DNA of 64,000 bases, from contig JAHCHG010000011.1 of NCBI GenBank assembly GCA_026129865.1, positions 62,001 through 126,000 of the forward strand. The letters are read 5' to 3'. The position numbers were made by a program, and so were the translations under genes. Positions 17,165 through 24,807 of the stretch are shown in pieces. The stretch comes from Pyrinomonadaceae bacterium. Lineage in GTDB: Bacteria; Acidobacteriota; Blastocatellia; Pyrinomonadales; Pyrinomonadaceae. The first letter of the stretch is position 1, and each line of letters opens with the position of its first letter. The notes under the pieces are model-generated. The model did no database searches and was not told the origin of the DNA. It was given only the letters and a program-made list of their open reading frames with translations.

Positions 17165-18765
17165 AATCTTTGGAAAATTTCATTTGCAGCCCGCAATCCA
17201 TGAAAAAAAGCCTCTTCAAACAGTGCAATTCCGCTCAGATCGGAGTGCGCGAAATGGATATTCCTAAACGGCTCTCGCGCTTTTTCCCGAACGCCGCTCC
17301 ACAAAAAATTCGTACGCGGCGAGATCATCGCGTGTCCCCAGCGCATTATATCAATTCGCGTCGTCAGCTCGCGGATGTTCGGGTGCGCGCGCGAGAGATC
17401 GGTCAGGCAAATATCCGAAAGCTCTTTCCAGTCAAGACTTAAAAGCTTTGCCCGCCCGTCTTTTTCGGTCATCGGATAGTAATATGTGAAAACCGACCCG
17501 CCGTAATCGATTCCCGTTTGATGGGTTGAGACAACATAGCCAAGGCTCGGGCTTTCGTACAGCACATTGTCCCAGGCAAGCGGAAAATCTCTCGAAAACT
17601 GAGACTTCGGTCGGTCTTTCAAAAAAAGATTGGCGACAAACCACGCGTTATGTTCGAATTCGCGAATATGCGCCGGGGGGTTTTGCTTAAAATCGCGGAT
17701 CAGATAATTTGCCGTAAAGACCGGCGCTGCAAAGATAGCTTTTCTGGCGTGAATTCCGCGAATTTCTTTCGTTTCACTGTTAAAGCAGATGACGTCAACG
17801 CCGGTCTCAGTCGGAATTATTTCAACTGCGATCTGTCCTTTTCGAATCTTGTCGCTCGCCGTACCCGCTAAATAATTGATGAATTTCCCGTTGCCCTCCG
17901 GAAAGGTCATGAACGACTGCGATTCGACGCCGCTCTTCGGTACGCGCGAACAAAAATAAAAAAGTCCTGCCCAGGCGGACGTCGTTTCGAGTTTTAGTCC
18001 GTAATCGTCGCGGCAGGCGTAATCGCAATACCACAAAAGTCTTTCCGACGTCAGCCCTTTTTCGCGCAGCCAATCTCCGAACGATATCTTATCGAGCGCG
18101 GTCACTGCCGGGTCGTCCGAGCAATTCGCAACCGGCAAAACGAATGCACGGCGACCTTTCGCGTCGCGCCAATCAACCCAAAGATCGAGCTGTTTCTGAA
18201 ACTCGGCTAATTGACGGACATCTTCCGGAGTTTCGCCGGTGTGAAGATACAGCCCGTCATACCAACGACCCTTATAAAAAATACGCTCTTCGGGTTCCCG
18301 AATTCGAAACTGCTCTTTGATGACTATTTCGCCGCTTTCATCAAAACCTTCCGTCAGATCCATTTCGCGCAAAAGCGAGATCAATTCTGCGTTTTCTTTA
18401 AATGGGATCGGCAGATAATGTGCGCCCCACGGATAGGAAAATCCATTCGAAGAACCGCTCGCCGAAGTTCCGCCGATACGGTTTTCAAGCTCCAGCAATA
18501 AAAAATCGTCGAATCCCTGTTTGCGAAATTTCCAAGCCGCCGTTAAGCCCGCCGCGCCGCCGCCGATTATCGCGACTCCAATATTTTCCCAGTTGTTTTC
18601 CGGAACCTCGAAGACGCGCTGCTCGCGCAAAATATGACCTAAATTCGCATTTGCGCCGACGATCTCTCCGTCGAAAGAAATTTCACTGACATTCGAACGG
18701 CAAGCAGCAAGCGCGAGCGGCAGCCCGAGAAAACTTTTTAAAATGTCGCGGCGGGTGAAAGTCAT
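17161..18765 (-). CDS. FAD-dependent amine-oxidase-like protein, Tat-exported lipoprotein
   Basis: A 534-residue flavoprotein. The N-terminus has a twin-arginine motif (TRRDILK, residues 4-10), a short hydrophobic stretch and a lipobox LAAC (Cys 22), so it is probably exported folded with its cofactor and anchored by lipid. The FAD Rossmann motif GGGAAGLTAAW is near residue 68, followed by LLLELENRIGGTSASG, typical of the flavin amine oxidase/phytoene desaturase superfamily. The substrate is unknown. Placement right after a SpeD/SpeE-type cluster suggests a polyamine or polyamine-derived amine, but the four-helix-bundle element now separates it from the synthase gene. Confidence 0.8.
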   Translation of the reverse strand: MTFTRRDILKSFLGLPLALAACRSNVSEISFDGEIVGANANLGHILREQRVFEVPENNWENIGVAIIGGGAAGLTAAWKFRKQGFDDFLLLELENRIGGTSASGSSNGFSYPWGAHYLPIPFKENAELISLLREMDLTEGFDESGEIVIKEQFRIREPEERIFYKGRWYDGLYLHTGETPEDVRQLAEFQKQLDLWVDWRDAKGRRAFVLPVANCSDDPAVTALDKISFGDWLREKGLTSERLLWYCDYACRDDYGLKLETTSAWAGLFYFCSRVPKSGVESQSFMTFPEGNGKFINYLAGTASDKIRKGQIAVEIIPTETGVDVICFNSETKEIRGIHARKAIFAAPVFTANYLIRDFKQNPPAHIREFEHNAWFVANLFLKDRPKSQFSRDFPLAWDNVLYESPSLGYVVSTHQTGIDYGGSVFTYYYPMTEKDGRAKLLSLDWKELSDICLTDLSRAHPNIRELTTRIDIMRWGHAMISPRTNFLWSGVREKAREPFRNIHFAHSDLSGIALFEEAFFHGLRAANEIFQRL

Positions 18766-18771
18766 TTTCTA

Positions 18772-19194
18772 TTTCCGGAATAAGTGATAAGGAATAAGGG
18801 TTAAGTTATACCTTCGAACGCGCGGTTTTTATTGCTGAGATCAGCATTTTCTGAAGTTCCTCACAGTCTTTGATAATTGAGTCAAACTCTTTGTCCCCAA
18901 TAAATTTTGCCTCATGAAGCAGACGCAGCCAGAAATTTGTCTTAAAAGCTTCCTTATTTGCGATCGAATATTTACTTAAGAAATCCGCGCGATCTTCACC
19001 TTGCTGTGCTTCTTCGATCAAAACACCGATTGCCGTTCCGGAGTCTAAGATCTTTTTGGAAATGACATATTCATGTTTTGTTTCGTGAAGATATTGGCTG
19101 AGATTTACTATGCGCAGCGCAAACGCAAACGATTTTTCGAGCAAAGGATGTTTTGCCATACTTTTCACCTTTTCCTTTTCACTTATTCCGGAAA
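18772..19194. mobile_element. Small element bounded by inverted repeats and carrying a four-helix-bundle gene
   Basis: The sequence TTTCCGGAATAAGTGA at 18772-18787 is repeated exactly in reverse complement at 19179-19194. Inside these, weaker homology continues for about 18 bases (13 of 18 by eye) as purine-rich GGAATAAGG/GGAAAAGG tracts. The 423-bp unit contains one gene and fills the gap between the stop of the aminopropyltransferase-like gene and the start of the FAD oxidase, breaking no gene. No transposase is present. No clean target-site duplication is seen, although TCATT occurs a few bases outside each end. Confidence 0.7.
18806..19159 (-). CDS. Four-helix-bundle protein (23S rRNA intervening-sequence/S23 family)
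   Basis: A 117-residue all-helical protein from ATG 19159; a GTG at 19168 is possible but AAGGTG lies 7 bases before the ATG and is formed by the inverted repeat itself. The pattern FAFALRIVNLSQYL...KKILDSGTAIGVLIEEAQ...KTNFWLRLLHEA is that of the TIGR02436/IVP family, known from open frames inside bacterial 23S rRNA intervening sequences and related to Avd of diversity-generating retroelements. Family members bind nucleic acid, but their function is unclear. Here it lies in protein-coding operon DNA rather than in rRNA, inside an inverted-repeat unit. Confidence 0.85.
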   Translation of the reverse strand: MAKHPLLEKSFAFALRIVNLSQYLHETKHEYVISKKILDSGTAIGVLIEEAQQGEDRADFLSKYSIANKEAFKTNFWLRLLHEAKFIGDKEFDSIIKDCEELQKMLISAIKTARSKV

Positions 19195-19198
19195 ATCT

Positions 19199-20728
19199 TC
19201 ATTCAAACCGCCGCCATTCGGCTTCGTAATAGCGAACAAGCGCCTGATTATCCAGCCGGTTTATCTCGATCTCATGGTCGGTTGGAAACGTCGTGTCGGA
19301 TGAAAATTCGAACATTGAAGCGATCGTTTCATCGTTTAAAAATTTTAGATCGATATTTTTCGGGACTTGTTTTGGAATTTCAAAAGGTTCGAGTTTTGCG
19401 AGAGCATAGCCCCAGATGCCGAAGCTCGGCACGGTCGTTTGATACGGTTTTACATTAAACCCGGAAGCTTCCAGAGTTTTTATTATGCTCCAATAAGAGT
19501 TGCGGGCGATCAGCGGTGACGTGCATTGAATGACCACCGCCGCGCCGGGAGCGAGTTTTTGCTTCAGTAAATTGTAAAATCGCGTCGTGTAAAGCTTTCC
19601 CAGAGCAAAGTTGTTCGGATCCGGAAAATCGACGATCGCCGCATCGAACGGCTGCGCGTCCGACGAATCGAGCCAGACGAAAGCGTCGGCATTTGTTACA
19701 GAAACCCGCGGATCAGCCAGTGAATTATTGGTCAATTGCGCGAGCGGCGGAAACTTTTGCGCCAGCGCCGTCATTTCCGGGTCGAGATCGACAAGCGTTA
19801 CGGTTTCCACCGAAGGATATTTTAAAATTTCCCGAACGGCGAGACCGTCGCCGCCGCCCAGAACTAAAATTCTCTTCGGCGAGCCGCCGGCGGCAAGCAT
19901 CGCGGGGTGAACCAGCGCTTCGTGATAACGATATTCGTCGAACGAATTAAACTGCAAGTTTCCGTTCAAAAACAGCGCATAACCCGTTTTGCCTTTTGTT
20001 ACAACAATTCGCTGATAAGGCGATGTTTTCGTATAAATAATGTTGTCGACAAACAGCGAATCTTCCGCAAGCGACGTCAGTGCATCCGCTTTGATAAAGC
20101 CGATAAGAAGCAGAACGACTACGACCGCTCCTTTTATTCTAAGGATATTGACATCGCGTTTCTTTATCAGATCCTCCAGCAGCCACGTCCCCCAAAGTCC
20201 GACGCCTGCATTCAAAAGTCCGAAAACCAGACTCGTCCGCGTTAATCCCAGCTTTGGAACGAGAAAGATCGGAAACATCAAAGATGCGAGCAGCGCGCCG
20301 ACGTAATCAAGCGCCAAAACGCGCGCTATCAGCTTTTTAAAATCGAGTTCGTCTTTCAAAATTCGGATCAAAAGAGGAATTTCCAAGCCGACAAGCGCAC
20401 CGATAACAAAGACCACGGCATAAAGAATGATGCTGAAATATGAAACGCTGGCAAACGTTAGAAAAAGAAGCGGGGCTGAAAATCCGCCGAAAATAGCAAC
20501 GGCGATCTCGATCTCGACAAATCGTTTCGCCAGATCTTTATCAAGAAAACCCGACAGCCAGGAACCGACGCCCATCGCCGAAAGGTAAATGCCGATAACC
20601 AGCGAAAACTGCGTGATCGAATCGCCCAGAACGTAACTCGAAACGGTCGCGGCAAGAAGTTCGTAGATCAACCCGCAAGTCGCGATGATTATTACATTTA
20701 GAAAAAGAAGCGGTGTTCGGTTGATCAT
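19199..20728 (-). CDS. Membrane-bound polyamine aminopropyltransferase-like protein
   Basis: A 509-residue protein. The N-terminal 215 residues form about seven membrane helices; the C-terminal half (about 235-450) is a spermidine-synthase-type methyltransferase fold with the AdoMet-derivative site ILVLGGGDGLAVREI, the acceptor-side segment DEYRYHEALVHPAM and the catalytic-region FDAAIVDFPDPNN. Spermidine synthases transfer the aminopropyl group of decarboxylated AdoMet, which fits speD in the same operon. The membrane domain and the company of DUF350 and DUF4178 mark a branch distinct from ordinary SpeE; the acceptor may not be putrescine. Confidence 0.82.
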   Translation of the reverse strand: MINRTPLLFLNVIIIATCGLIYELLAATVSSYVLGDSITQFSLVIGIYLSAMGVGSWLSGFLDKDLAKRFVEIEIAVAIFGGFSAPLLFLTFASVSYFSIILYAVVFVIGALVGLEIPLLIRILKDELDFKKLIARVLALDYVGALLASLMFPIFLVPKLGLTRTSLVFGLLNAGVGLWGTWLLEDLIKKRDVNILRIKGAVVVVLLLIGFIKADALTSLAEDSLFVDNIIYTKTSPYQRIVVTKGKTGYALFLNGNLQFNSFDEYRYHEALVHPAMLAAGGSPKRILVLGGGDGLAVREILKYPSVETVTLVDLDPEMTALAQKFPPLAQLTNNSLADPRVSVTNADAFVWLDSSDAQPFDAAIVDFPDPNNFALGKLYTTRFYNLLKQKLAPGAAVVIQCTSPLIARNSYWSIIKTLEASGFNVKPYQTTVPSFGIWGYALAKLEPFEIPKQVPKNIDLKFLNDETIASMFEFSSDTTFPTDHEIEINRLDNQALVRYYEAEWRRFE

Positions 20729-20740
20729 AAAAATAGAAAA

Positions 20741-20788
20741 ATGGAAAACGGAAAACCTCTAAAACCGACGTCGTTTTCCGTTCTCCAT
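20741..20788. repeat. Inverted repeat of purine-rich GGAAAAC units
   Basis: ATGGAAAACGGAAAAC (20741-20756) faces GTTTTCCGTTCTCCAT (20773-20788), 15 of 16 bases pairing around a 16-base loop. It lies between the DUF350 and aminopropyltransferase genes, ends 13 bases before the latter's ATG on the minus strand, and resembles the purine tracts at 12494 and at the ends of the 18772-19194 element. It might act as a terminator or attenuator, since T-rich sequence follows on the minus strand. Confidence 0.6.
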
Positions 20789-20810
20789 TATTCGGTTTTG
20801 TTTGCGAAAC

Positions 20811-21071
20811 TCAGCCCTGAATCGCTGCGGCGATTATCAACGCGATTCCGATAAGCATTGAACCAATTACAATTCCGAGCGCGGTGTTTTGGTCGTCTTC
20901 GATCTCTTTTCTTATAGAGAACGGCGTAATTTTTTCCAGAATGAAAAACGCGATGCCGAACACGACCAGTCCGATAAGTACAAATATGAGCGTGGTTACA
21001 AGCACCTCGAGCAATTGATCAATTTTTACGATCAGCGCAAAAGCATTTAAGTTTAGATTTTCAGCAATCAT
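20811..21071 (-). CDS. DUF350 family membrane protein
   Basis: An 86-residue protein with two hydrophobic segments (about residues 18-45 and 62-84) separated by a short charged loop (EKITPFSIRKEIEDDQNTALG). The KEIEDDQNTALGIVIGSMLIGIALIIA half is the DUF350/YjfL signature. DUF350 proteins recur beside DUF4178 zinc-ribbon proteins and polyamine-type enzymes, and are thought to act at the inner membrane in envelope stress, but their biochemical role is unknown. The ATG shares one base with the stop of the upstream 49-aa gene (TAATG). Confidence 0.85.
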   Translation of the reverse strand: MIAENLNLNAFALIVKIDQLLEVLVTTLIFVLIGLVVFGIAFFILEKITPFSIRKEIEDDQNTALGIVIGSMLIGIALIIAAAIQG

Positions 21072-21220
21072 TATTTTCCTCCACGAAATCCTGTATAAAT
21101 AAACGGCACACCGAGCATCGATTTACGACCGGAATTTGCGATCTCCCATCCAAACCAAGATGTCGTTGCGTAAACTAAGATCACGCCGATTCCGAATAGA
21201 ACGTATAATTTCTTCAACAT
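21071..21220 (-). CDS. 49-residue single-pass membrane peptide
   Basis: The ATG is at 21220-21218 and the TAA at 21073-21071, overlapping the DUF350 start by one base. The peptide begins MLKKLYVLFGIGVILVYATT, a positively charged start and one membrane helix, followed by WFGWEIANSGRKSMLGVP and a Gly/Lys-rich end. GGAGGAAAA just before its stop serves as the ribosome site for DUF350. The tight coupling, codon usage like its neighbours and a clear membrane helix argue that it is a real gene. Not recognised as a named family. Confidence 0.7.
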   Translation of the reverse strand: MLKKLYVLFGIGVILVYATTSWFGWEIANSGRKSMLGVPFIYTGFRGGK

Positions 21221-21306
21221 AGTATTTTTTGTTTCTGGAAAGTTTTCAAAGGGTTTTCAGAGTTCACCGGGTAAATTGGAGAAAAGTTTTAACTCTGAAA
21301 ACTTAG

Positions 21307-23238
21307 CTAACTTCCTCCGAACATGCTTTCGCTCCATCGTTTCGATTCGAATGAAAACTTTCTGATCAGCGCAAGAACCGGCACGATCGCAAGCAGCAAA
21401 AACGCGCCGCAAAAGTTCACTCCACGCATGACGTTTTGTTCAACCTTTACCGTCACCGGCATAGGTTTTTGCCAGTCCTGCCAGGTTCCTTGAATACGCA
21501 TCACATATTTGCCGGCGGGAACCGCAGAAACGGTCGCGTCCTGCGATTTGGAACCTTCCGTCCAGCTTTCGCCGCCTTCGACACCGCTATAATATTCGAC
21601 ATCAACGGGAACCGATTCGATCAAATTGTTGTTTTCATCCACCAGATCAAATTCAAGCGCGACCCATGAATTATTTACCGACTGCGCGTTCGCAGAGATC
21701 TGAACATTGCGATTTCCCTTTAGATCGAACGGCTTCGTAAAAACCGTCTGTGCCGCCGAAATGCTCGACATCGGCTGCAAAGTTATGTTTTCGGAATATG
21801 CCACGCTGGACAGTCCGCCGAGCGGAATCATAAAGATCGCAACGACAAGCAAAAGCGCGAGCAGCGCAAAACCTGCCTTGATGTAAAAACCTCCGGTAAA
21901 CGGCTGATTCGGAGCGACGTTACGTGGTTTCGGCAGATCCGGAACGCCAAACGCCTTTTCGACTTCATCGTTCGTCAGATAATGCCCGACCGACCAGTTC
22001 ACTTCGTTCGCATCTATTTCCTGCGAAAGCATTAGCGGCGGCGAAACGTAATCGACCGCACGAACCTGATCGCCCTGTTCCACTCGCCAGTAAAATTCGC
22101 CTTTTACATATTCAACCTGTGCCGGCGCGTCCTGAAATATTCGAAAATTCTTTCCGTCGTATTTCGCCCGCGAATGTCCGAGCAAAGTCGTCGTTTCCAC
22201 TTCTGCAGGATTCACGGTTTCGACAAAATTCCAGTGATTATCGGAATGAACAAGCCAGCGAAATCCCACTTTCGGATTGTAAAGCAGATATTCGTGCCAG
22301 AAATATTTGATGCCGTCGATCGTTACGCTTCGAACCATTGCGCCGATTATTTTCAGCTTTTCGCCGTCGCAAAACTTCGCGAACGAACCTTCCGCGCCGA
22401 TCGGAGCGATGAATTCATGAGCATCCGGCGACGGCTTTAGCGCATGTAAAAATTTGAGATTTCCCTTATTTACATCGAGCAGCGAATTACAAAAGGGACA
22501 TGTAACGCGTTCCGTCTTATCCGGCGCGAGCAATTCGAGCGGTCCTGCACAATTCGGGCAGCTCATCGCGGTCGATGAAACCGTCCGCGCTTCACGCTCG
22601 GCAGGTTTCGCGTTGCCGAGACCGATATCTTTTAATGTAACTTGCTGTCCGACAAATACATACGGCGGAGAAAAGCTGTAATCGATCGTCCCGAACGCAT
22701 TCTCCTTTCCGGCTAGGTCGGCATAACTGCTTCGTTCGTTCGGTTCGAGTTTGTAGGGTATCTGTCCATCGGCAGCGACGGACGCGGCTATGCCTTTTTC
22801 GACTACTTTTAATGGGGTTTTGCTAGGAATTTCATTAACGAATTGTCCGAGCTGCAGATTTTCAAATGATGGAACAGCCAGATTTTGCGGGATCGGCTGG
22901 TAAAACGTCATGTAAAACTTGCCTTGAGCTTCCGCAAGCCATCCGACCCAGCCGTTTGAAAACGTCGCGTACCATTCGTCCCAGAATCCGCCCTTTTCAT
23001 GCTTCAACTGCGCCCGACCGGTGAGTTCGAACCGGTGTCCGAGAAATTCGCCGCTGAGACCTAGCTTCAAAGGCGATTCGGACTGCATTATCTCGGCAAC
23101 TTTCCCGAGGTCTTCGAGCTTCCGATCCGTTCGCGCGACCGCCGAACGACAAAACGGGCAAACGACTACGATCGTCGATCCCGCCGTAAACTCGATCGGT
23201 CCCGCACACGACGGGCAATTTGCTTTCAGAACACTCAT
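21307..23238 (-). CDS. DUF4178 protein with two zinc ribbons and membrane anchors
   Basis: A 643-residue protein. A zinc ribbon at the N-terminus (CPSC...CPFC, Cys 8, 11, 27, 30) precedes a first DUF4178 beta domain; a second ribbon (CPNC...CPFC) follows near residue 225 and precedes another DUF4178 domain (about 265-400). A membrane helix lies near residue 455 (LLALLLVVAIFMIPL), then an extracytoplasmic beta-sandwich-like region and a second helix near 610. DUF4178 proteins travel with DUF350 and SpeD/SpeE-like enzymes in many bacteria; the function is unknown. It is 10 bases downstream of speD. Confidence 0.82.
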   Translation of the reverse strand: MSVLKANCPSCAGPIEFTAGSTIVVVCPFCRSAVARTDRKLEDLGKVAEIMQSESPLKLGLSGEFLGHRFELTGRAQLKHEKGGFWDEWYATFSNGWVGWLAEAQGKFYMTFYQPIPQNLAVPSFENLQLGQFVNEIPSKTPLKVVEKGIAASVAADGQIPYKLEPNERSSYADLAGKENAFGTIDYSFSPPYVFVGQQVTLKDIGLGNAKPAEREARTVSSTAMSCPNCAGPLELLAPDKTERVTCPFCNSLLDVNKGNLKFLHALKPSPDAHEFIAPIGAEGSFAKFCDGEKLKIIGAMVRSVTIDGIKYFWHEYLLYNPKVGFRWLVHSDNHWNFVETVNPAEVETTTLLGHSRAKYDGKNFRIFQDAPAQVEYVKGEFYWRVEQGDQVRAVDYVSPPLMLSQEIDANEVNWSVGHYLTNDEVEKAFGVPDLPKPRNVAPNQPFTGGFYIKAGFALLALLLVVAIFMIPLGGLSSVAYSENITLQPMSSISAAQTVFTKPFDLKGNRNVQISANAQSVNNSWVALEFDLVDENNNLIESVPVDVEYYSGVEGGESWTEGSKSQDATVSAVPAGKYVMRIQGTWQDWQKPMPVTVKVEQNVMRGVNFCGAFLLLAIVPVLALIRKFSFESKRWSESMFGGS

Positions 23239-23248
23239 AATCTAATAA

Positions 23249-23614
23249 TCAAGCCGCCGCGAGCGCTTCAGTACTGCCGCGCACGATCTTTTGAATCTTC
23301 ACGTTCTCTGCGCCGAGCAATTCCTTCAGACGACCTTCCCAATCCCATTCCGGACGCGAACGGCAGCAGTATAAATTAAAAGTCGCGGTTCGATTTTCTG
23401 GGTAGGTATGACATGCAAGATGCGATTCGGTCAGCATTATCAGCCCTGTAATTCCGCCTTCGCCGTCAAAATTATGCCAGTTTGCTTCGCCGAGCGTCTT
23501 TAGACCGAGATCTTCAACAACCTGCGAAACGACTGCCTTTAACACGGAAAGATCGCGCAGCGCATTCGCATTGCATCCCTCAGCATCAATCAGCCATTCG
23601 GTTCCTACGGTCAT
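23249..23614 (-). CDS. speD: S-adenosylmethionine decarboxylase proenzyme, prokaryotic type
   Basis: A 121-residue pyruvoyl enzyme that decarboxylates AdoMet to supply aminopropyl groups. The self-cleavage site is Glu63-Ser64 in LTESHLACHTYPE; Ser64 becomes the pyruvoyl cofactor, His69 and Cys83/84 correspond to the processing and proton-donor residues of the Thermotoga-type enzyme. It is the first gene of the minus-strand operon. Its length is normal for the SpeD class Ib family. The promoter just upstream has a full TATAAT box. It would provide decarboxylated AdoMet to the membrane aminopropyltransferase-like protein four genes later. Confidence 0.92.
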   Translation of the reverse strand: MTVGTEWLIDAEGCNANALRDLSVLKAVVSQVVEDLGLKTLGEANWHNFDGEGGITGLIMLTESHLACHTYPENRTATFNLYCCRSRPEWDWEGRLKELLGAENVKIQKIVRGSTEALAAA

Positions 23615-23648
23615 GTTTATTTTCGAAGTTCAGGTTAGATAGTCAAAA

Positions 23649-23676
23649 ATTATAAGCCGACTTTTCGCAAACGCAA
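23649..23676 (-). promoter_or_regulatory. Promoter of the speD operon
   Basis: On the minus strand TTGCGT (23676-23671) and a consensus TATAAT (23654-23649) are 16 bases apart. Predicted initiation near 23643 leaves a leader of about 29 bases. Confidence 0.6.
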
Positions 23677-23741
23677 AATGATTGACTAAATACATACTTA
23701 CATACGACCGCGCGCTAAAAAAGTTTGTAGATCGCAACGGA

Positions 23742-23771
23742 TGAACATTGTGCGTTTCGGTGCGTTATAAT
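23742..23771 (+). promoter_or_regulatory. Promoter overlapping the start region of the propeller lipoprotein
   Basis: TGAACA (23742-23747) and TATAAT (23766-23771) are 18 bases apart. The GTG start codon is at 23779, only 7 bases beyond the -10 box, so the mRNA may be leaderless. Confidence 0.5.
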
Positions 23772-23778
23772 ACTTAAC

Positions 23779-24735
23779 GTGCTGAAAACTATATTAAAAT
23801 TTGGTTCAATTGTCATATTTTTTGCGCTTTTGCCGTCGACAGGCTGCTCCAGCGTTTCTTCCAGTTTTGATAATTCGAACAATCGATCGGACAAACCGCT
23901 TTCGCGCGATTACGCCGAACCGAAGGTGATCGGCGAGATCAAGTCCGATGAAATTCGCGAAAGCAGCGGCATCGCGGCTTCGAGATGTTCGGAGAATGTT
24001 CTGTGGACGCATAATGATTCGGGCGACAAAGCTTTTCTTTACGCAATTAATTTAAGCGGCGAAAAACTCGGAACCTATAAGATCCCGAATGCAGAAAATA
24101 AAGATTGGGAAGATATTGCCGCGTTTCGCGCGCCTTCCGGCGAATGTTTTCTTTACATCGGCGATATCGGCAACAATGAACTCGACCGCACCGAGCTTTC
24201 GATCTATATATTGAAAGAACCGCGAATCGACGCGTCGCACAAGGGTTCGTCGAAAAAGGAACCTTTGATAACTGTCAATGCCGAAATCGTTAAATTTAGA
24301 TACCCTGACGCCGCGCAGAACGCGGAAACGCTGATGGTTCATCCCGAATCCGGGGACATTTACGTCGTTTCCAAAAGCATGAAGGATCCCGCCGGAGTTT
24401 ATAAGGTCGATGCAGATAAACTTTCGACCTCGCCCATCAAAGCCGAAAAGATCGCGGAACTGAAAGTGCCCGCAGTACCGAACGGATTCCTTACCGGCGG
24501 AGATGTGTCACCGGACGGAAAACGCGTTGTCATCTGCGATTATTTCAGCGCGTACGAACTGGTTTTGCCGGACGGCGAAGACGATTTTGACGAGATCTGG
24601 AAGGTTGCTCCGTTGATAATTCCCATCGGCGAACGAAAACAGGGGGAAGCGGTCGGATATTCGATCGATGGAAAATCGATCTTTGCAACTAGCGAAAAGA
24701 AAGATTCACCTCTGATTCAGGTCTTGCGAAAATAG
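23779..24735 (+). CDS. Beta-propeller-like lipoprotein
   Basis: A 318-residue lipoprotein starting with GTG: hydrophobic signal and lipobox STGC (Cys near residue 23). The body shows repeated strand motifs typical of propellers, beginning RESSGIAASRCSENVLWTHNDSGD, then NKDWEDIAAF, YIGDIGNNE, AETLMVHPESGDIYVVSK and GDVSPDGKRVVI. The RESSG...WTHNDSGD...DWEDIA pattern recurs in uncharacterised outer-membrane or periplasmic proteins of environmental bacteria. No catalytic residues are obvious. No Shine-Dalgarno is visible and the -10 box is nearly adjacent to the start, suggesting leaderless translation. Confidence 0.75.
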   Translation: MLKTILKFGSIVIFFALLPSTGCSSVSSSFDNSNNRSDKPLSRDYAEPKVIGEIKSDEIRESSGIAASRCSENVLWTHNDSGDKAFLYAINLSGEKLGTYKIPNAENKDWEDIAAFRAPSGECFLYIGDIGNNELDRTELSIYILKEPRIDASHKGSSKKEPLITVNAEIVKFRYPDAAQNAETLMVHPESGDIYVVSKSMKDPAGVYKVDADKLSTSPIKAEKIAELKVPAVPNGFLTGGDVSPDGKRVVICDYFSAYELVLPDGEDDFDEIWKVAPLIIPIGERKQGEAVGYSIDGKSIFATSEKKDSPLIQVLRK

Positions 24736-24807
24736 CTGTCATCTTGTCGCCGAAAGCATTTATTTATAAGCTGTCTTAAACAAATTTTTCAAAGGAGTTG
24801 AGCGAAA

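Noticed and set aside
18757-19205. Target-site duplication around the inverted-repeat unit
   Set aside because: TCATT occurs near both ends but not adjacent to them; too short and offset to claim.
20741-20788. Hairpin as a simple terminator
   Set aside because: It lies inside an apparent operon just before a start codon and has a 16-base loop; kept as a repeat with uncertain role.
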